From the NCBI GenBank assembly GCA_934436435.1, contig CAKSAN010000011.1, positions 90,589 to 154,588 of the forward strand: a DNA stretch of 64,000 nt. Direction: 5' to 3'. Position numbers and translations under genes: made by a program. The stretch is from an uncultured Acetatifactor sp. (GTDB lineage: Bacteria; Bacillota; Clostridia; Lachnospirales; Lachnospiraceae). Under the pieces are notes generated by a model, which saw only the letters and a program-made list of their open reading frames with translations, searched no databases and was not told the origin of the DNA. This document shows, piece by piece, positions 16,088 through 25,261 of the stretch; the stretch's first letter is position 1; each line of letters begins with the position of its first letter.

Positions 16088-17251
16088 TCAATTCGCAGAA
16101 GTGCTGAAATGTCCCGGGGCATTCTGTCTGGCATAGCCTAAAAGCTCCAGTTCCATCAGCCCTCTGTTCAGTGCGGAAATGTCCGTGTATTCCCCCTTTT
16201 CCCAGAGTTCCCGCAATATGGTCTCCGAAGTCTTCGGCACAGGTTCCAGAAGTTCAAAGATCTTTTGCAGGGACTCTTTGGGCAATTTTACTTTTGTCAT
16301 ATTTTCGCCGTTCGCCCGCTTACTTTTCCGCCTTCTTTTTCCGTCCGCGGCTTCCGAAGAAAGTCCCTGTTTTTCCTCCCAGCCATTTAAGAATTCCTCC
16401 GCAAAGCTCTCTGGGGATAAAAACACTCCCGCCCCCTGCGTCAGCAGACGGTTGCAGCCGTCACTGAGTCTGTCCGTGATCCTGCCCGGCACCACATAGA
16501 CGTCCTTTCCCTGTTCCAGCGCCATATCCACCGTAATTAAAGTACCACTCTTCTGTCTGGCCTCAATGACGATCAGGGCGTCCGACAGGCCGCTGACAAT
16601 ACGGTTTCTGGGCGGAAAATACTGGGGCAGAGGCTTTGTCCCCGGCGCATAGGTGGAAAGCAGGCCTCCCTTTTGCAACAATTCCTCGTAAAGCCTGCGA
16701 TTCTGACTGGGATAACAGATATCCACGCCGCAGCCCAATACCCCATAGGAGGTTCCTCCGGCAGAAAGTGCCGCCTGCTGGCTGATCCCGTCGATCCCTC
16801 TGGCCATGCCGCTGATAACCTGAATTCCCGCTTTTCCCAGATACCGTCCCAATTCCTCCGCCACATATCTGCCGTACTCCGAACATTCCCTGGCTCCGAT
16901 GACCGCCACCGCCGGTTTTGCGGCCTCCGGCAGTTTTCCCCGGTAAAAAATGCCGTAAGGAGGATCCGGGATCTCAGCCAGCTTCTGTGGAAATCCGTCC
17001 TCCCCGCACAGTACAAAATGGATCTGCTGTTCTGCCAGCCGTTCGTATTCCCGCTCCCATTCTCCGCTTTTCTTCTGCCGCTCCATGGCCTCCGCCACGG
17101 AAACGCTCACACACTCCCGTAAGGCTTCCGTCTCCGCCTCATATACCCCACGCGGGGAACCGAACCCTGCAAGCAGCTGCCCCGCCCGCACCCCGCCGAT
17201 TGCCGGGACACTGCACATAAAATACGCATACCTTCTCTCTGCCTCTGTCAT
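16088..17251 (-). CDS. dprA: DNA-processing protein DprA
   Basis: 387 residues. DprA binds single-stranded DNA during natural transformation and loads RecA; the family is also widespread in non-competent bacteria. An N-terminal SAM-like helical domain is followed by the Rossmann-type core (VIGARECSEYGRYVAEELGR, then GMARGIDGISQQAAL and PPRNRIVSGLSDALIVIEA) and a C-terminal winged-helix domain (about 320 to 387). A basic linker RRRKSKR lies at about 303. Downstream of comM, as in many Clostridia, but separated from topA. Confidence 0.95.
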   Translation of the reverse strand: MTEAERRYAYFMCSVPAIGGVRAGQLLAGFGSPRGVYEAETEALRECVSVSVAEAMERQKKSGEWEREYERLAEQQIHFVLCGEDGFPQKLAEIPDPPYGIFYRGKLPEAAKPAVAVIGARECSEYGRYVAEELGRYLGKAGIQVISGMARGIDGISQQAALSAGGTSYGVLGCGVDICYPSQNRRLYEELLQKGGLLSTYAPGTKPLPQYFPPRNRIVSGLSDALIVIEARQKSGTLITVDMALEQGKDVYVVPGRITDRLSDGCNRLLTQGAGVFLSPESFAEEFLNGWEEKQGLSSEAADGKRRRKSKRANGENMTKVKLPKESLQKIFELLEPVPKTSETILRELWEKGEYTDISALNRGLMELELLGYARQNAPGHFSTSAN

Positions 17252-17366
17252 AAAATACCTGTTCCTTTCCCTATTTTACAGCCTGCCATTTTTCCGTTAC
17301 TTTCGTTCCGGATCCTGTCGTCTGTTTTCCTGCCGAATGCTTAAAATCCCCGGTTCCGGCACACAG

Positions 17367-18911
17367 TTAATTCCAATATGCCTCCGAGGGCCGGTAGCAT
17401 GCCGCCTCCAGCAGATGTTCCCCGCAGATCTCTTCCCGTTCCTCCAGATCCGCTATGGTACGGGCGGTTTTCAGGATCCGGTGATAAGCTCTGGCACTGA
17501 GCTGTAAGGTACTGTACAACTGTTCCATGACTTTCCGTTCCTCCTCTCCCAACGGACAGTACTGCTCCACCTGTGCAGCGCGGATATCCCCGTTAAAACG
17601 GCAGTCGGTTCCCGCAAAGCGTTCCGCTTGTCGTTTTCTGGCTCCCAGAATCTGTTTTCTCATATCCTCGCTGCTTCTCTGCCTTGTGTTTTTCTGCAGA
17701 TGCAAAATATCCACCGGGTGCAGTTCCACACACAGATCGATCCGGTCTAAGATCGGTCCGGATATTTTCCCCAGATATTTCTCGATCTGCGGCTGGGTGC
17801 AGCGGCACTTATTCCGGTCCGGGAAGTATCCGCAGGGACAAGGATTCATGGCCGCTGCCAGAATAAAGTCCGACGGATAAGTGACCATCCCGGCACTTCT
17901 GGCAATCTGCACCTTGTGTTCCTCCATGGGCTGCCGCATCCCGTCCAACACCGCTTTCTGGAATTCCGGCAGTTCATCCAGAAACAAGACACCCCGGTGA
18001 GCCAGAGACACCATGCCGGGTCTGGGAATGCCGCTTCCCCCGCCGATCAGCGCCGCCTGTGTCACGGTATGATGGGGTGCATAAAAGGGTCTCCTTGTGA
18101 TCAGGGCCTGTCCGGGCGGTAAAAGTCCCGCCACACTGAAGATTCCCGTCACTTCCAGACTTTCCTCCAGCGTCAGGGGCGGCAGGATCCCGGGGATCCG
18201 TCCGGCGATCATGGATTTTCCCACTCCCGGCGGCCCCATCATCAGCAGATTGTGAAATCCCGCTGCGGCGATCTCTGCGCCCCGCTTGGCATTCTCCTGT
18301 CCCGCCACTTCCCGGAAATCCCCGGTATCCTGTCCGGTTCCTTCCTTCAGCAGATCTTCTGCCCGGATCCTGGGCTTGTACACCTTCTCGTCTTCTTCCT
18401 CCGGATGCGCCAGCGCTGCCGCCAGATCCCGTAAACATTTCACACCCCAGACCGTGACTCCGGGGATCACCGCCGCTTCCATGGCATTCTCCTGTGGCAC
18501 CACCACCCGCAGGATCCCGCATTTTGCTGCCTCCCGTACCATGGGGAGCACGCCTTTTACCTTTTTGATCTCACCGTTTAAGCCCAATTCCCCCAAAAAC
18601 AGGGTATCCTGCAACGTCGCTTCCTCCAAAAGCTCCATATCCCGCAACAGCCCTACCGCAATGGGAAGATCAAACGCCGTGCCGTCCTTGCGCCTGTCTG
18701 CCGGAGCCAGATTCACGGTAATATGAGACGGTGGAATCTGGAAACCGGAATTCTTCATGGCCACGCACACTCTCTCCCGGGATTCCTTCACTTCCCCACC
18801 CAGGGATCCCACCATCTGAAACGAGGGCAGCCCTCCCGCCAGATCCACCTCCACACGGACCAGATACGCCTGCAGGCCATAGACCGCAGCCGAACAAACT
18901 GTAGTAAACAT
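17367..18911 (-). CDS. comM: YifB/ComM-family Mg-chelatase-like AAA+ ATPase
   Basis: 514 residues from the ATG at 18911, which has GGAGGT 5 bases upstream; an in-frame extension of 47 hydrophobic, non-family residues is rejected. ComM is a hexameric helicase that promotes branch migration during integration of transformed DNA in Gram-negatives. Domains: N-terminal ChlI fold (SAAVYGLQAYLVRVEVDLAGG), AAA+ core with Walker A GPPGVGKSM, Walker B VLFLDELPEF, and a C-terminal Mg-chelatase domain with the zinc-like motif MNPCPCGYFPDRNKCRC. Lies 115 bases upstream of dprA. Confidence 0.95.
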   Translation of the reverse strand: MFTTVCSAAVYGLQAYLVRVEVDLAGGLPSFQMVGSLGGEVKESRERVCVAMKNSGFQIPPSHITVNLAPADRRKDGTAFDLPIAVGLLRDMELLEEATLQDTLFLGELGLNGEIKKVKGVLPMVREAAKCGILRVVVPQENAMEAAVIPGVTVWGVKCLRDLAAALAHPEEEDEKVYKPRIRAEDLLKEGTGQDTGDFREVAGQENAKRGAEIAAAGFHNLLMMGPPGVGKSMIAGRIPGILPPLTLEESLEVTGIFSVAGLLPPGQALITRRPFYAPHHTVTQAALIGGGSGIPRPGMVSLAHRGVLFLDELPEFQKAVLDGMRQPMEEHKVQIARSAGMVTYPSDFILAAAMNPCPCGYFPDRNKCRCTQPQIEKYLGKISGPILDRIDLCVELHPVDILHLQKNTRQRSSEDMRKQILGARKRQAERFAGTDCRFNGDIRAAQVEQYCPLGEEERKVMEQLYSTLQLSARAYHRILKTARTIADLEEREEICGEHLLEAACYRPSEAYWN

Positions 18912-19132
18912 AAAATACCTCCTTTTAAATGTTTTATTTATTATGGAAATAACAATGAAACAAAACAGAAACAGATAAAACGAATGACTCTGACACAAAT
19001 AATCAGACTTAACAAAACAATTCATACAATGGGTAATCATAAGAGCCCACACTGGGGCATTGAAACTACCGGAATCTTCTTAGAATTAATATCAGAAAAT
19101 TTAAATGAAAACGCCTTTTGACCAAAAAACCT
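18912..19132. other. AT-rich interval upstream of comM
   Basis: About 220 bases much richer in A and T than the flanks. It must hold the comM promoter, but no convincing -35/-10 pair was found. On the plus strand a 45-codon frame (18984-19121) begins MTLTQIIRLNKTIHTMGNHK and has no clear Shine-Dalgarno; I do not call it a gene. Confidence 0.4.
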
Positions 19133-19211
19133 CCGAAACCTCACCACATATTCGCAAAGCCGTGCGCTTCCTGCTGCGCTGTCTAGTCTGCTCCTATGTG
19201 GCCGGTTCCGG
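19123..19211 (-). terminator. Terminator downstream of pilT
   Basis: On the minus strand GGCCGGTT-side bases 19204-19211 pair with 19133-19140 (8 pairs, one G-U), and 19195-19201 pair with 19144-19150 (7 perfect pairs). A T-tract follows (19123-19128). The loop is long (44 bases) and contains a further GCGC/GCGC stem. Confidence 0.65.
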
Positions 19212-19220
19212 ATCATCACT

Positions 19221-20273
19221 TTAAATTTTATTCTCCATGCTGTCGGGATCCTGTGCGAACTGGATCGCATGTTCCCTGTCGATCTTCCCTTCAAAGTACA
19301 ACTGTACAATGGCCTCATCCATGGTGATCATTCCCAACTTACGGTTGGTCTGCATAACACTGGCCAGCTGGTGGGATTTGCCTTCTCGGATCAGGTTGCG
19401 GACCGCATGGTTGGCATGCATGACCTCAAAGGCTGCCACGCGGTGTTTGCCGTCCGCTGTGGGAATCAGCTGCTGGGAAACAACTGCCTCCAGAGTGTTG
19501 GACAACTGTACCCGGATCTGTTGCTGCTGGTGCGGCGGGAAGACATCGATCACACGGTCTACGGTGCTGGCGGCACCGATGGTATGTAAGGTAGACAGTA
19601 CCAGGTGTCCGGTCTCCGCTGCCGTGATGGCCACACTGATGGTCTCGAAGTCACGCATCTCACCCACAAGAATGACATCCGGATCCTCACGAAGCGCTGC
19701 CCTTAAGGCATTGGCGTAATTATTGGAATCAATGCCGATCTCACGCTGGTTGACCATGGACATCTTATGCTGATGCAGATACTCGATAGGATCTTCCAGG
19801 GTAATGACATGAGCATCTCTGTTGTTATTGATCTTGTCAATGATGGCGGCAAGCGTGGTGGATTTACCGCTTCCGGTAGGTCCGGTGACCAGTACCAGGC
19901 CTCGTTTGCGCTGATACAGATCCACTACGGATTCCGGTACTCCCAGTTCCTCCGGAGAAGGCACCACGGTTCCCACCAGTCGGAATGCCAGAGCCACGGA
20001 ACCTCTCTGCTTATAGGCATTGACACGGTAACGTCCGCAGTTGGGAATAGAGAAAGACATATCGTATTCTCCCCGTTCCTCAAAGCGTTCTCTCTGTACT
20101 TCCGTCATAATATTGACCAGAACCTCCAGGGTATCCGCCGGAAGCATTTTGGGATAATCCATGGTGATCAGATTACCGTTCACACGCATTTTCGGCGGAA
20201 TGCCTACCGTAAGATGCACATCACTTGCTCCGGCTTCCTTGGCGGCTCTGAGTATTTCTTCAATTGTTGGCAT
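19221..20273 (-). CDS. pilT: PilT-type twitching motility / retraction ATPase
   Basis: 350 residues, standard for PilT. Hexameric secretion-family ATPase that powers depolymerisation of type IV pili. The N-terminal PAS-like domain (ASDVHLTVGIPPKMRVNG) precedes the RecA-like core: Walker A GPTGSGKSTT (about 130), Asp box ITLEDPIEYLH, Walker B PDVILVGEMRD, His box GHLVLSTLHT, and the PilT AIRNLIREGK-like motif near 275 (AVRNLIREGKSHQL). No other pilus genes are in the window, so the retracting pilus must be encoded elsewhere or the protein has another role. Nine bases after the HD-domain gene, so co-transcribed. Confidence 0.93.
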   Translation of the reverse strand: MPTIEEILRAAKEAGASDVHLTVGIPPKMRVNGNLITMDYPKMLPADTLEVLVNIMTEVQRERFEERGEYDMSFSIPNCGRYRVNAYKQRGSVALAFRLVGTVVPSPEELGVPESVVDLYQRKRGLVLVTGPTGSGKSTTLAAIIDKINNNRDAHVITLEDPIEYLHQHKMSMVNQREIGIDSNNYANALRAALREDPDVILVGEMRDFETISVAITAAETGHLVLSTLHTIGAASTVDRVIDVFPPHQQQQIRVQLSNTLEAVVSQQLIPTADGKHRVAAFEVMHANHAVRNLIREGKSHQLASVMQTNRKLGMITMDEAIVQLYFEGKIDREHAIQFAQDPDSMENKI

Positions 20274-20282
20274 AATTGCTCC

Positions 20283-21359
20283 TTACTGTTTTTTTAATAT
20301 GTACCGGTTGTCCATGGTCTTCATGACATCCACGATCTGAATGTCCTCATTTCCGGGAAGGGCCAGATCTAAGATACTGTTATCCCGGAAACTTACCACC
20401 GTAGGCCGCAGCACATTTTCTTCATTTTCATTCAATACCAGTGCTTTTTCTCCCGTACTGAGTTCCACACTGGCACCGGGCGGCAGGATATTGATGGAAC
20501 GAATCAGCGCCCGCACCGTCTCCGGATCATATACCTCCGGATACTCTATAAATTCCTGGATCGCTTTTACTTCCGACTGTGCCGTTCCCTGCAGTGTCAT
20601 GGCCGTGATCTCATCATAACGGTTCGCCACCAGAAGTACATTAGCCCCGGCCAGCATTTTGTATTTGCTCTTCTCGCCGTCCTGGGGGAACATATCCAAC
20701 TGTTTTCTGGCTGCCTGCTGGCAGATTCTGCGAATCCCCGGGCCGTCGGTGGCAAAGGCTTCTTCGATGATCCCGTAAGCTTCTTCCTGTGTCTCGCAGT
20801 TTCGCAGCATATCCTCTTTGGAATAGGGTGCTCCGCAATACACATCGTCATGTTTCTTCACCTTTCCCATATCATGAAGAATCGCTGCACATACCGTATG
20901 ATACTGTTCTTCCCGCCTGATATTCATCTCATGGGTAATCATGGCACAGAGTATTGCCACATTCAGGGAATGTCTGGAAACATAGTCCTCCAGGCTTCTC
21001 AGATTCTGGTAGAAATTGATCTTCTCATCCATATGGCCGTAATTGCGGAGGACCATATCCGCGATCGCCTGGGTCCTGCTCTGCTTCCTGGTCTTCAGAA
21101 TACGATCCAGTTCCTCCTCAATCTCACCGACAGCCTTGATCTGGAACCGCTCGAACTCCAGATCTTCCTGCGTCAGAGGCGGAAGGGGTTCTGCCGGTTC
21201 CAGTACATAGACACCCATCAGGCCGAAATTGCGTATACTTTCGATGGCCTGTAATGACAAAAGGGAATTTCTGTCAAACAAAAGAATGCTCTTCTTATTA
21301 TAAACAGGTCTTGCCAGCCGCATTCCCGTCTTTAAATCTTCCGTTCTCACAAAATGCAT
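20283..21359 (-). CDS. HD-domain (degenerate HD-GYP-like) protein
   Basis: 358 residues from the ATG at 21359, preceded by a G-rich Shine-Dalgarno. The N-terminal ~75 residues resemble the region common in HD-GYP proteins (MRLARPVYNKKSILLFDRN). The HD core is visible (HSLNVAILCAMITHEM and HTVCAAILHDMGKV, about 135 to 170), as is the later NVLLVANRYDEITAM. The GYP triplet and HHE motif of active cyclic-di-GMP phosphodiesterases are absent, and ATDGPGIRRIC lies where they would be expected. So an HD hydrolase fold is likely but c-di-GMP cleavage is doubtful. Probable operon with pilT, which suggests a signalling role in pilus retraction. Confidence 0.75.
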   Translation of the reverse strand: MHFVRTEDLKTGMRLARPVYNKKSILLFDRNSLLSLQAIESIRNFGLMGVYVLEPAEPLPPLTQEDLEFERFQIKAVGEIEEELDRILKTRKQSRTQAIADMVLRNYGHMDEKINFYQNLRSLEDYVSRHSLNVAILCAMITHEMNIRREEQYHTVCAAILHDMGKVKKHDDVYCGAPYSKEDMLRNCETQEEAYGIIEEAFATDGPGIRRICQQAARKQLDMFPQDGEKSKYKMLAGANVLLVANRYDEITAMTLQGTAQSEVKAIQEFIEYPEVYDPETVRALIRSINILPPGASVELSTGEKALVLNENEENVLRPTVVSFRDNSILDLALPGNEDIQIVDVMKTMDNRYILKKQ

Positions 21360-21432
21360 CTTTTGTCCCCCCATCTTACGTCACTTATAAAAATAAATAT
21401 ATCACAGTGTTCCGTAATTGACAAGGTGATGT

Positions 21433-22068
21433 TTAGTCCTCGCGAAGCTCCTCCGCCAGCTTATGCAGTGCTCTTTTTTCCATGCGGGAAACATAGCTTC
21501 TGGAGATTCCCAGCACATCTCCCACTTCCTGCTGCGTATGCTCCTTGTATCCCAGAATCCCATAGCGCATCACCAGGATCCGGTATTCCCGCTCTGTAAG
21601 GCACCGGTCCAGTGCCAGGAACAGACGCTTTATATTTCTTCCCAGCTCCAGATCCTCCACCACATCTTTTTGTTTTTCTTCGATGACATCCAGCAGATGG
21701 ATGGCATTTCCTTCCTTATCCTGACCGATGGGTTCGTATAATGAGACTTCCCTGGAAAGTTTTTTGCGGCTGCGAAGCATCATCAATAGTTCATTGTCAA
21801 TACATCTGCACGCATAGGTAGCAAGTCTCCCCTTTCCGGAATCAAAGGAATTCACCGCCTTGATCAGTCCGATACATCCGATGGAGATCAGATCCTCCAT
21901 GTCTTCCTCTACATTCTGGTATTTTTTGGCAATGTGCGCGACCAGACGTAAGTTCCTCTCCACCAGGATCTCTTTCGCCTGTCTGGATTCTTCCACGGTA
22001 CCTTCCCTGAGCAAACGGATATAATACGCTTCTTCTCCTGCGGTTAATGGCTGCTGAAAGGTCTTCAA
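21433..22068 (-). CDS. sigK: Sporulation sigma factor SigK, without pro-sequence
   Basis: 211 residues; late mother-cell sigma factor for spore coat and lysis genes. Regions 2 to 4 are complete (NLRLVAHIAKKYQN, EDLISIGCIGLIKAVNSFD, C-terminal helix-turn-helix QQEVGDVLGISRSYVSRMEKR). The start is a TTG with GGAGGG upstream, and the frame is closed by a TAA further upstream, so the protein begins at MKTFQQPLTAGEE, the point corresponding to mature sigma-K. It therefore lacks the inhibitory membrane pro-sequence found in Bacillus and is not split by a skin-like element. A GTGGACAG/CTGTCCAC inverted repeat flanks the upstream region. Confidence 0.9.
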   Translation of the reverse strand: MKTFQQPLTAGEEAYYIRLLREGTVEESRQAKEILVERNLRLVAHIAKKYQNVEEDMEDLISIGCIGLIKAVNSFDSGKGRLATYACRCIDNELLMMLRSRKKLSREVSLYEPIGQDKEGNAIHLLDVIEEKQKDVVEDLELGRNIKRLFLALDRCLTEREYRILVMRYGILGYKEHTQQEVGDVLGISRSYVSRMEKRALHKLAEELRED

Positions 22069-22147
22069 AAAATCCCTCCGTGGACAGTTGCTTATGATAG
22101 TTTATGTGATTTTCTGTCCACAAGTGCCTGTCAGTCTCCCACGTTCC

Positions 22148-23311
22148 TCAGAATAAAAACTGTGCCATCACGTAATTGCTCAGATCCAGTCCTCTCTTGG
22201 TCAGTGTCAGGAACCTCTCCTCTTTTCCGTTATCCTCCTCCGCTTTCACCGCCAGCAGTCCGTCCGCCACATTCCGGGCAATGACCTCCCCGTAGACCTC
22301 CTCCGGACTTTTACCGTACTGTTTTTCAAAAGCATCATACGGCACTCCCTTTGTCAGCCGCAGTCCCAGAAACATGGTCTCCTCCATCTGTTCCTGCACT
22401 GTAAGTACCTGTTCTGCCTCCCGGCAGTCCAGCGGATGTGCCAGATAAGCGTTAAGATCTCTTCCGTTCTGAAACCGCACGTTATCGATCAGAGAGGCAG
22501 CACCGATGCCAAACCCCAGATAATCTCTGCGTATCCAGTAACCCACATTGTGTCTGCATTCCTGCCCTTTGGTGGCATAATTGGAGATCTCATACCGGTG
22601 AAACCCGTACCCTGCCAGCACCTCTATGGTCTCCTCATACATGGCCCGCTCCGTATCCTCCTCCGGCAGGGGCAGTTCTCCTCTGTCCGCCATGGCTGCG
22701 AAAGGAGTTCCCTCCTCCACGATCAGACTGTAGGCAGAAATATGCTGTGGCATGGGCTCCAGATGCAGTACTTTTTCCAGCGTGTTCCTATAGCTTGCCA
22801 GCGTCTGTCCCGGCAGTCCGCTCATGACATCCACATTGATATTCGTAAAGCCTGCCTCCACCGCTTCCCGGTACACCTGACAGAAGCCGTCAAAATCGTG
22901 GATCCTGCCCAGAAACTTCAATTCCTGCGTCTGGGCCGACTGCATGCCGATGCTGAGACGGTTGATCCCCGCCCCGTAAAAATCCCGAAGTTTCTGCGCC
23001 GTGGCCGTACCCGGGTTGACTTCCATGGTGATCTCCGCATCCTGTGCCAGCACAAACTGCTCTCTTATGCGGTTCATCAGCTCTCCGATCTGTTCCCCGG
23101 ACAACAAAGACGGTGTGCCTCCGCCGATAAATATACTCGTGACAACACGATCCCTGTAATCCTTTGCCCTTCCCCCGATCTCTGCAAAAAGTGCAGCCAT
23201 ATAGGCTTCCCTTGTCTGCTCCGTGGCAGGGGCAGACAGGAAATCACAATAGCTGCACTTTCTTACGCAAAAGGGAATATGAATGTATAATTCCAGTTCC
23301 TTTTGATTCAT
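22148..23311 (-). CDS. hemW: Radical SAM heme chaperone HemW
   Basis: 387 residues from the ATG at 23311 with GAGGAG four bases upstream. HemW binds heme and, with a radical-SAM [4Fe-4S] cluster, is thought to insert it into respiratory proteins; it is not the coproporphyrinogen oxidase HemN it was once annotated as. Cluster motif CVRKCSYC (Cys 15, 19, 22), SAM-binding GGGTPS, and C-terminal HemN domain. The HemW pattern lacks the extra N-terminal residues of HemN. Directly downstream of lepA (22 bases), as in Bacillus and most Firmicutes. Confidence 0.94.
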   Translation of the reverse strand: MNQKELELYIHIPFCVRKCSYCDFLSAPATEQTREAYMAALFAEIGGRAKDYRDRVVTSIFIGGGTPSLLSGEQIGELMNRIREQFVLAQDAEITMEVNPGTATAQKLRDFYGAGINRLSIGMQSAQTQELKFLGRIHDFDGFCQVYREAVEAGFTNINVDVMSGLPGQTLASYRNTLEKVLHLEPMPQHISAYSLIVEEGTPFAAMADRGELPLPEEDTERAMYEETIEVLAGYGFHRYEISNYATKGQECRHNVGYWIRRDYLGFGIGAASLIDNVRFQNGRDLNAYLAHPLDCREAEQVLTVQEQMEETMFLGLRLTKGVPYDAFEKQYGKSPEEVYGEVIARNVADGLLAVKAEEDNGKEERFLTLTKRGLDLSNYVMAQFLF

Positions 23312-23332
23312 ATTACTCCTCAAATTACCTCA

Positions 23333-25150
23333 TCAGTTTTTGTCATCCAGCTTCAGGACACTCATAAATGCCTTCTGTGGAATCTCTACATTTCCGAACT
23401 GACGCATACGCTTTTTACCCTCTTTCTGCTTCTCCAGCAGCTTCTTCTTACGGGTAATATCACCGCCGTAACATTTCGCCAGTACATCCTTACGCATGGC
23501 TTTTACCGTCTCTCTGGCAATGACCTTGCCGCCGATGGCTGCCTGAATAGGGATCTCAAAGAGGTGTCTGGGGATCTCGTCCTTCAGCTTTTCGCACATC
23601 TTACGGCCTCTCTCGTAGGCGGAATCCGCGCAGACAATAAAGGACAGGGCATCCACTTCCTCACGGTTGATAAGGATGTCCAGCTTCACCAGATTGGATC
23701 TCTCGTAACCCTTCAGGTCATAGTCGAAGGAAGCATAGCCGCGGGAACGGGATTTTAACGCATCAAAGAAATCATAAATGATCTCGTTTAAGGGCAGTTC
23801 GTATTTTAACAGTGCTCTGGTGCCCTCGATATATTCCATACCGAGATATTTGCCCCGGCGCTCCTGACACAATTCCATGATGGAACCGATAAACTCGGAA
23901 GTCACCATGATCTCTGCATTTACCACCGGCTCTTCCATATATTCGATCTCAGAAGGATCCGGCAGATTGGAAGGATTGGTCAGTTCGATCACTTCCCCGT
24001 TGGTCTTGTGTACCTTATAGACAACGCCGGGGGCGGTGGTCACCAGATCCAGATTGTACTCTCTCTCCAGACGCTCCTGAATGATCTCCAGATGTAACAG
24101 TCCCAAAAATCCGCAGCGGAAACCGAAGCCCAGTGCCACGGAAGTCTCCGGCTCATAGAACAGGGACGCATCATTTAACTGTAATTTTTCCAGTGCATCT
24201 CTCAGATCCGGATACTTGGAACCGTCTGCGGGATACAGTCCGCAGTATACCATGGACTGCACCTTTTTATAACCGGGCAGGGGCTCTGCACAGGGATTGT
24301 TGTCATCCGTCACAGTGTCACCCACTGCGGTGTCCTTTACATTTTTAATGGAAGCGGTAATATAACCTACCATTCCGGCGGAAAGCTCGTCACAGGGAAT
24401 AAACTGTCCCGCTCCGAAATAACCGACTTCCACGACTTCTTCCTTCGCTCCGGTAGCCATCATGCGGATCATGGTGCCCTTTTTCACCGTGCCTTCCATG
24501 ACACGGCAGAAAATAATAACTCCCTTATAGGAATCATATACGGAGTCGAAGATCAGTGCCTGCAGGGGATTGTCCGGATTCCCCTTGGGAGCCGGGATCT
24601 TTTTCACGATCTGCTCTAAGACTTCCTCGATACCGATACCGTTTTTCGCGGAAATTAACGGTGCATCCTGTGCCTCGATGCCGATGACATCCTCGATCTC
24701 TTCAATGACTCTCTGGGGATCCGCGCTGGGCAGATCGATCTTGTTGATGACCGGGAAGACATCCAGATCATGGTCCAGTGCCAGATAGACATTGGCCAGT
24801 GTCTGTGCCTCGATGCCCTGTGCCGCGTCCACTACCAGAATGGCGCCGTCGCAGGCCGCCAGAGAGCGGCTGACCTCATAATTGAAGTCCACATGGCCCG
24901 GAGTGTCAATCAGGTTGAAAATATATTCTTCTCCGTCCTGTGCTTTATATACGGTACGCACGGCCTGTGCTTTGATGGTGATACCACGTTCTCTCTCCAG
25001 ATCCATGTTGTCCAGGACCTGTGCCTGCATCTCTCTGCTGGTGAGCAGACCGGTCTTCTCGATGATACGGTCTGCCAGAGTGGATTTGCCGTGATCTATG
25101 TGTGCCACAATACAAAAATTGCGGATCTTGCTCTGGTCTATTGCTGCCAT
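23333..25150 (-). CDS. lepA: Elongation factor 4 (LepA)
   Basis: 605 residues from the ATG at 25150 (AGGAAAGGAC upstream); a start seven codons earlier is less likely. Ribosome-associated GTPase that helps translation initiation and biogenesis or back-translocation under stress. G1 [11 protein letters not shown]3 DTPGHVDF, G4 NKIDLPSAD, domain II, two EF-G-like domains, and the LepA-specific C-terminal domain. In the conserved block gpr-spoIIP-lepA-hemW. Confidence 0.97.
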   Translation of the reverse strand: MAAIDQSKIRNFCIVAHIDHGKSTLADRIIEKTGLLTSREMQAQVLDNMDLERERGITIKAQAVRTVYKAQDGEEYIFNLIDTPGHVDFNYEVSRSLAACDGAILVVDAAQGIEAQTLANVYLALDHDLDVFPVINKIDLPSADPQRVIEEIEDVIGIEAQDAPLISAKNGIGIEEVLEQIVKKIPAPKGNPDNPLQALIFDSVYDSYKGVIIFCRVMEGTVKKGTMIRMMATGAKEEVVEVGYFGAGQFIPCDELSAGMVGYITASIKNVKDTAVGDTVTDDNNPCAEPLPGYKKVQSMVYCGLYPADGSKYPDLRDALEKLQLNDASLFYEPETSVALGFGFRCGFLGLLHLEIIQERLEREYNLDLVTTAPGVVYKVHKTNGEVIELTNPSNLPDPSEIEYMEEPVVNAEIMVTSEFIGSIMELCQERRGKYLGMEYIEGTRALLKYELPLNEIIYDFFDALKSRSRGYASFDYDLKGYERSNLVKLDILINREEVDALSFIVCADSAYERGRKMCEKLKDEIPRHLFEIPIQAAIGGKVIARETVKAMRKDVLAKCYGGDITRKKKLLEKQKEGKKRMRQFGNVEIPQKAFMSVLKLDDKN

Positions 25151-25261
25151 ACTACTGTCCTTTCCTGACATATTCTTACGTCTGACAATTGTAGCATAAA
25201 TTCCGCATTCTTGTCTATGTTTTTACTTCGATTCCTTGTCTTATCCCGCTTTTATGTACCG

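Noticed and set aside
18912..19052. A 47-residue N-terminal extension of ComM
   Set aside because: It is hydrophobic and unlike the family; GGAGGT is spaced for the internal ATG at 18911.
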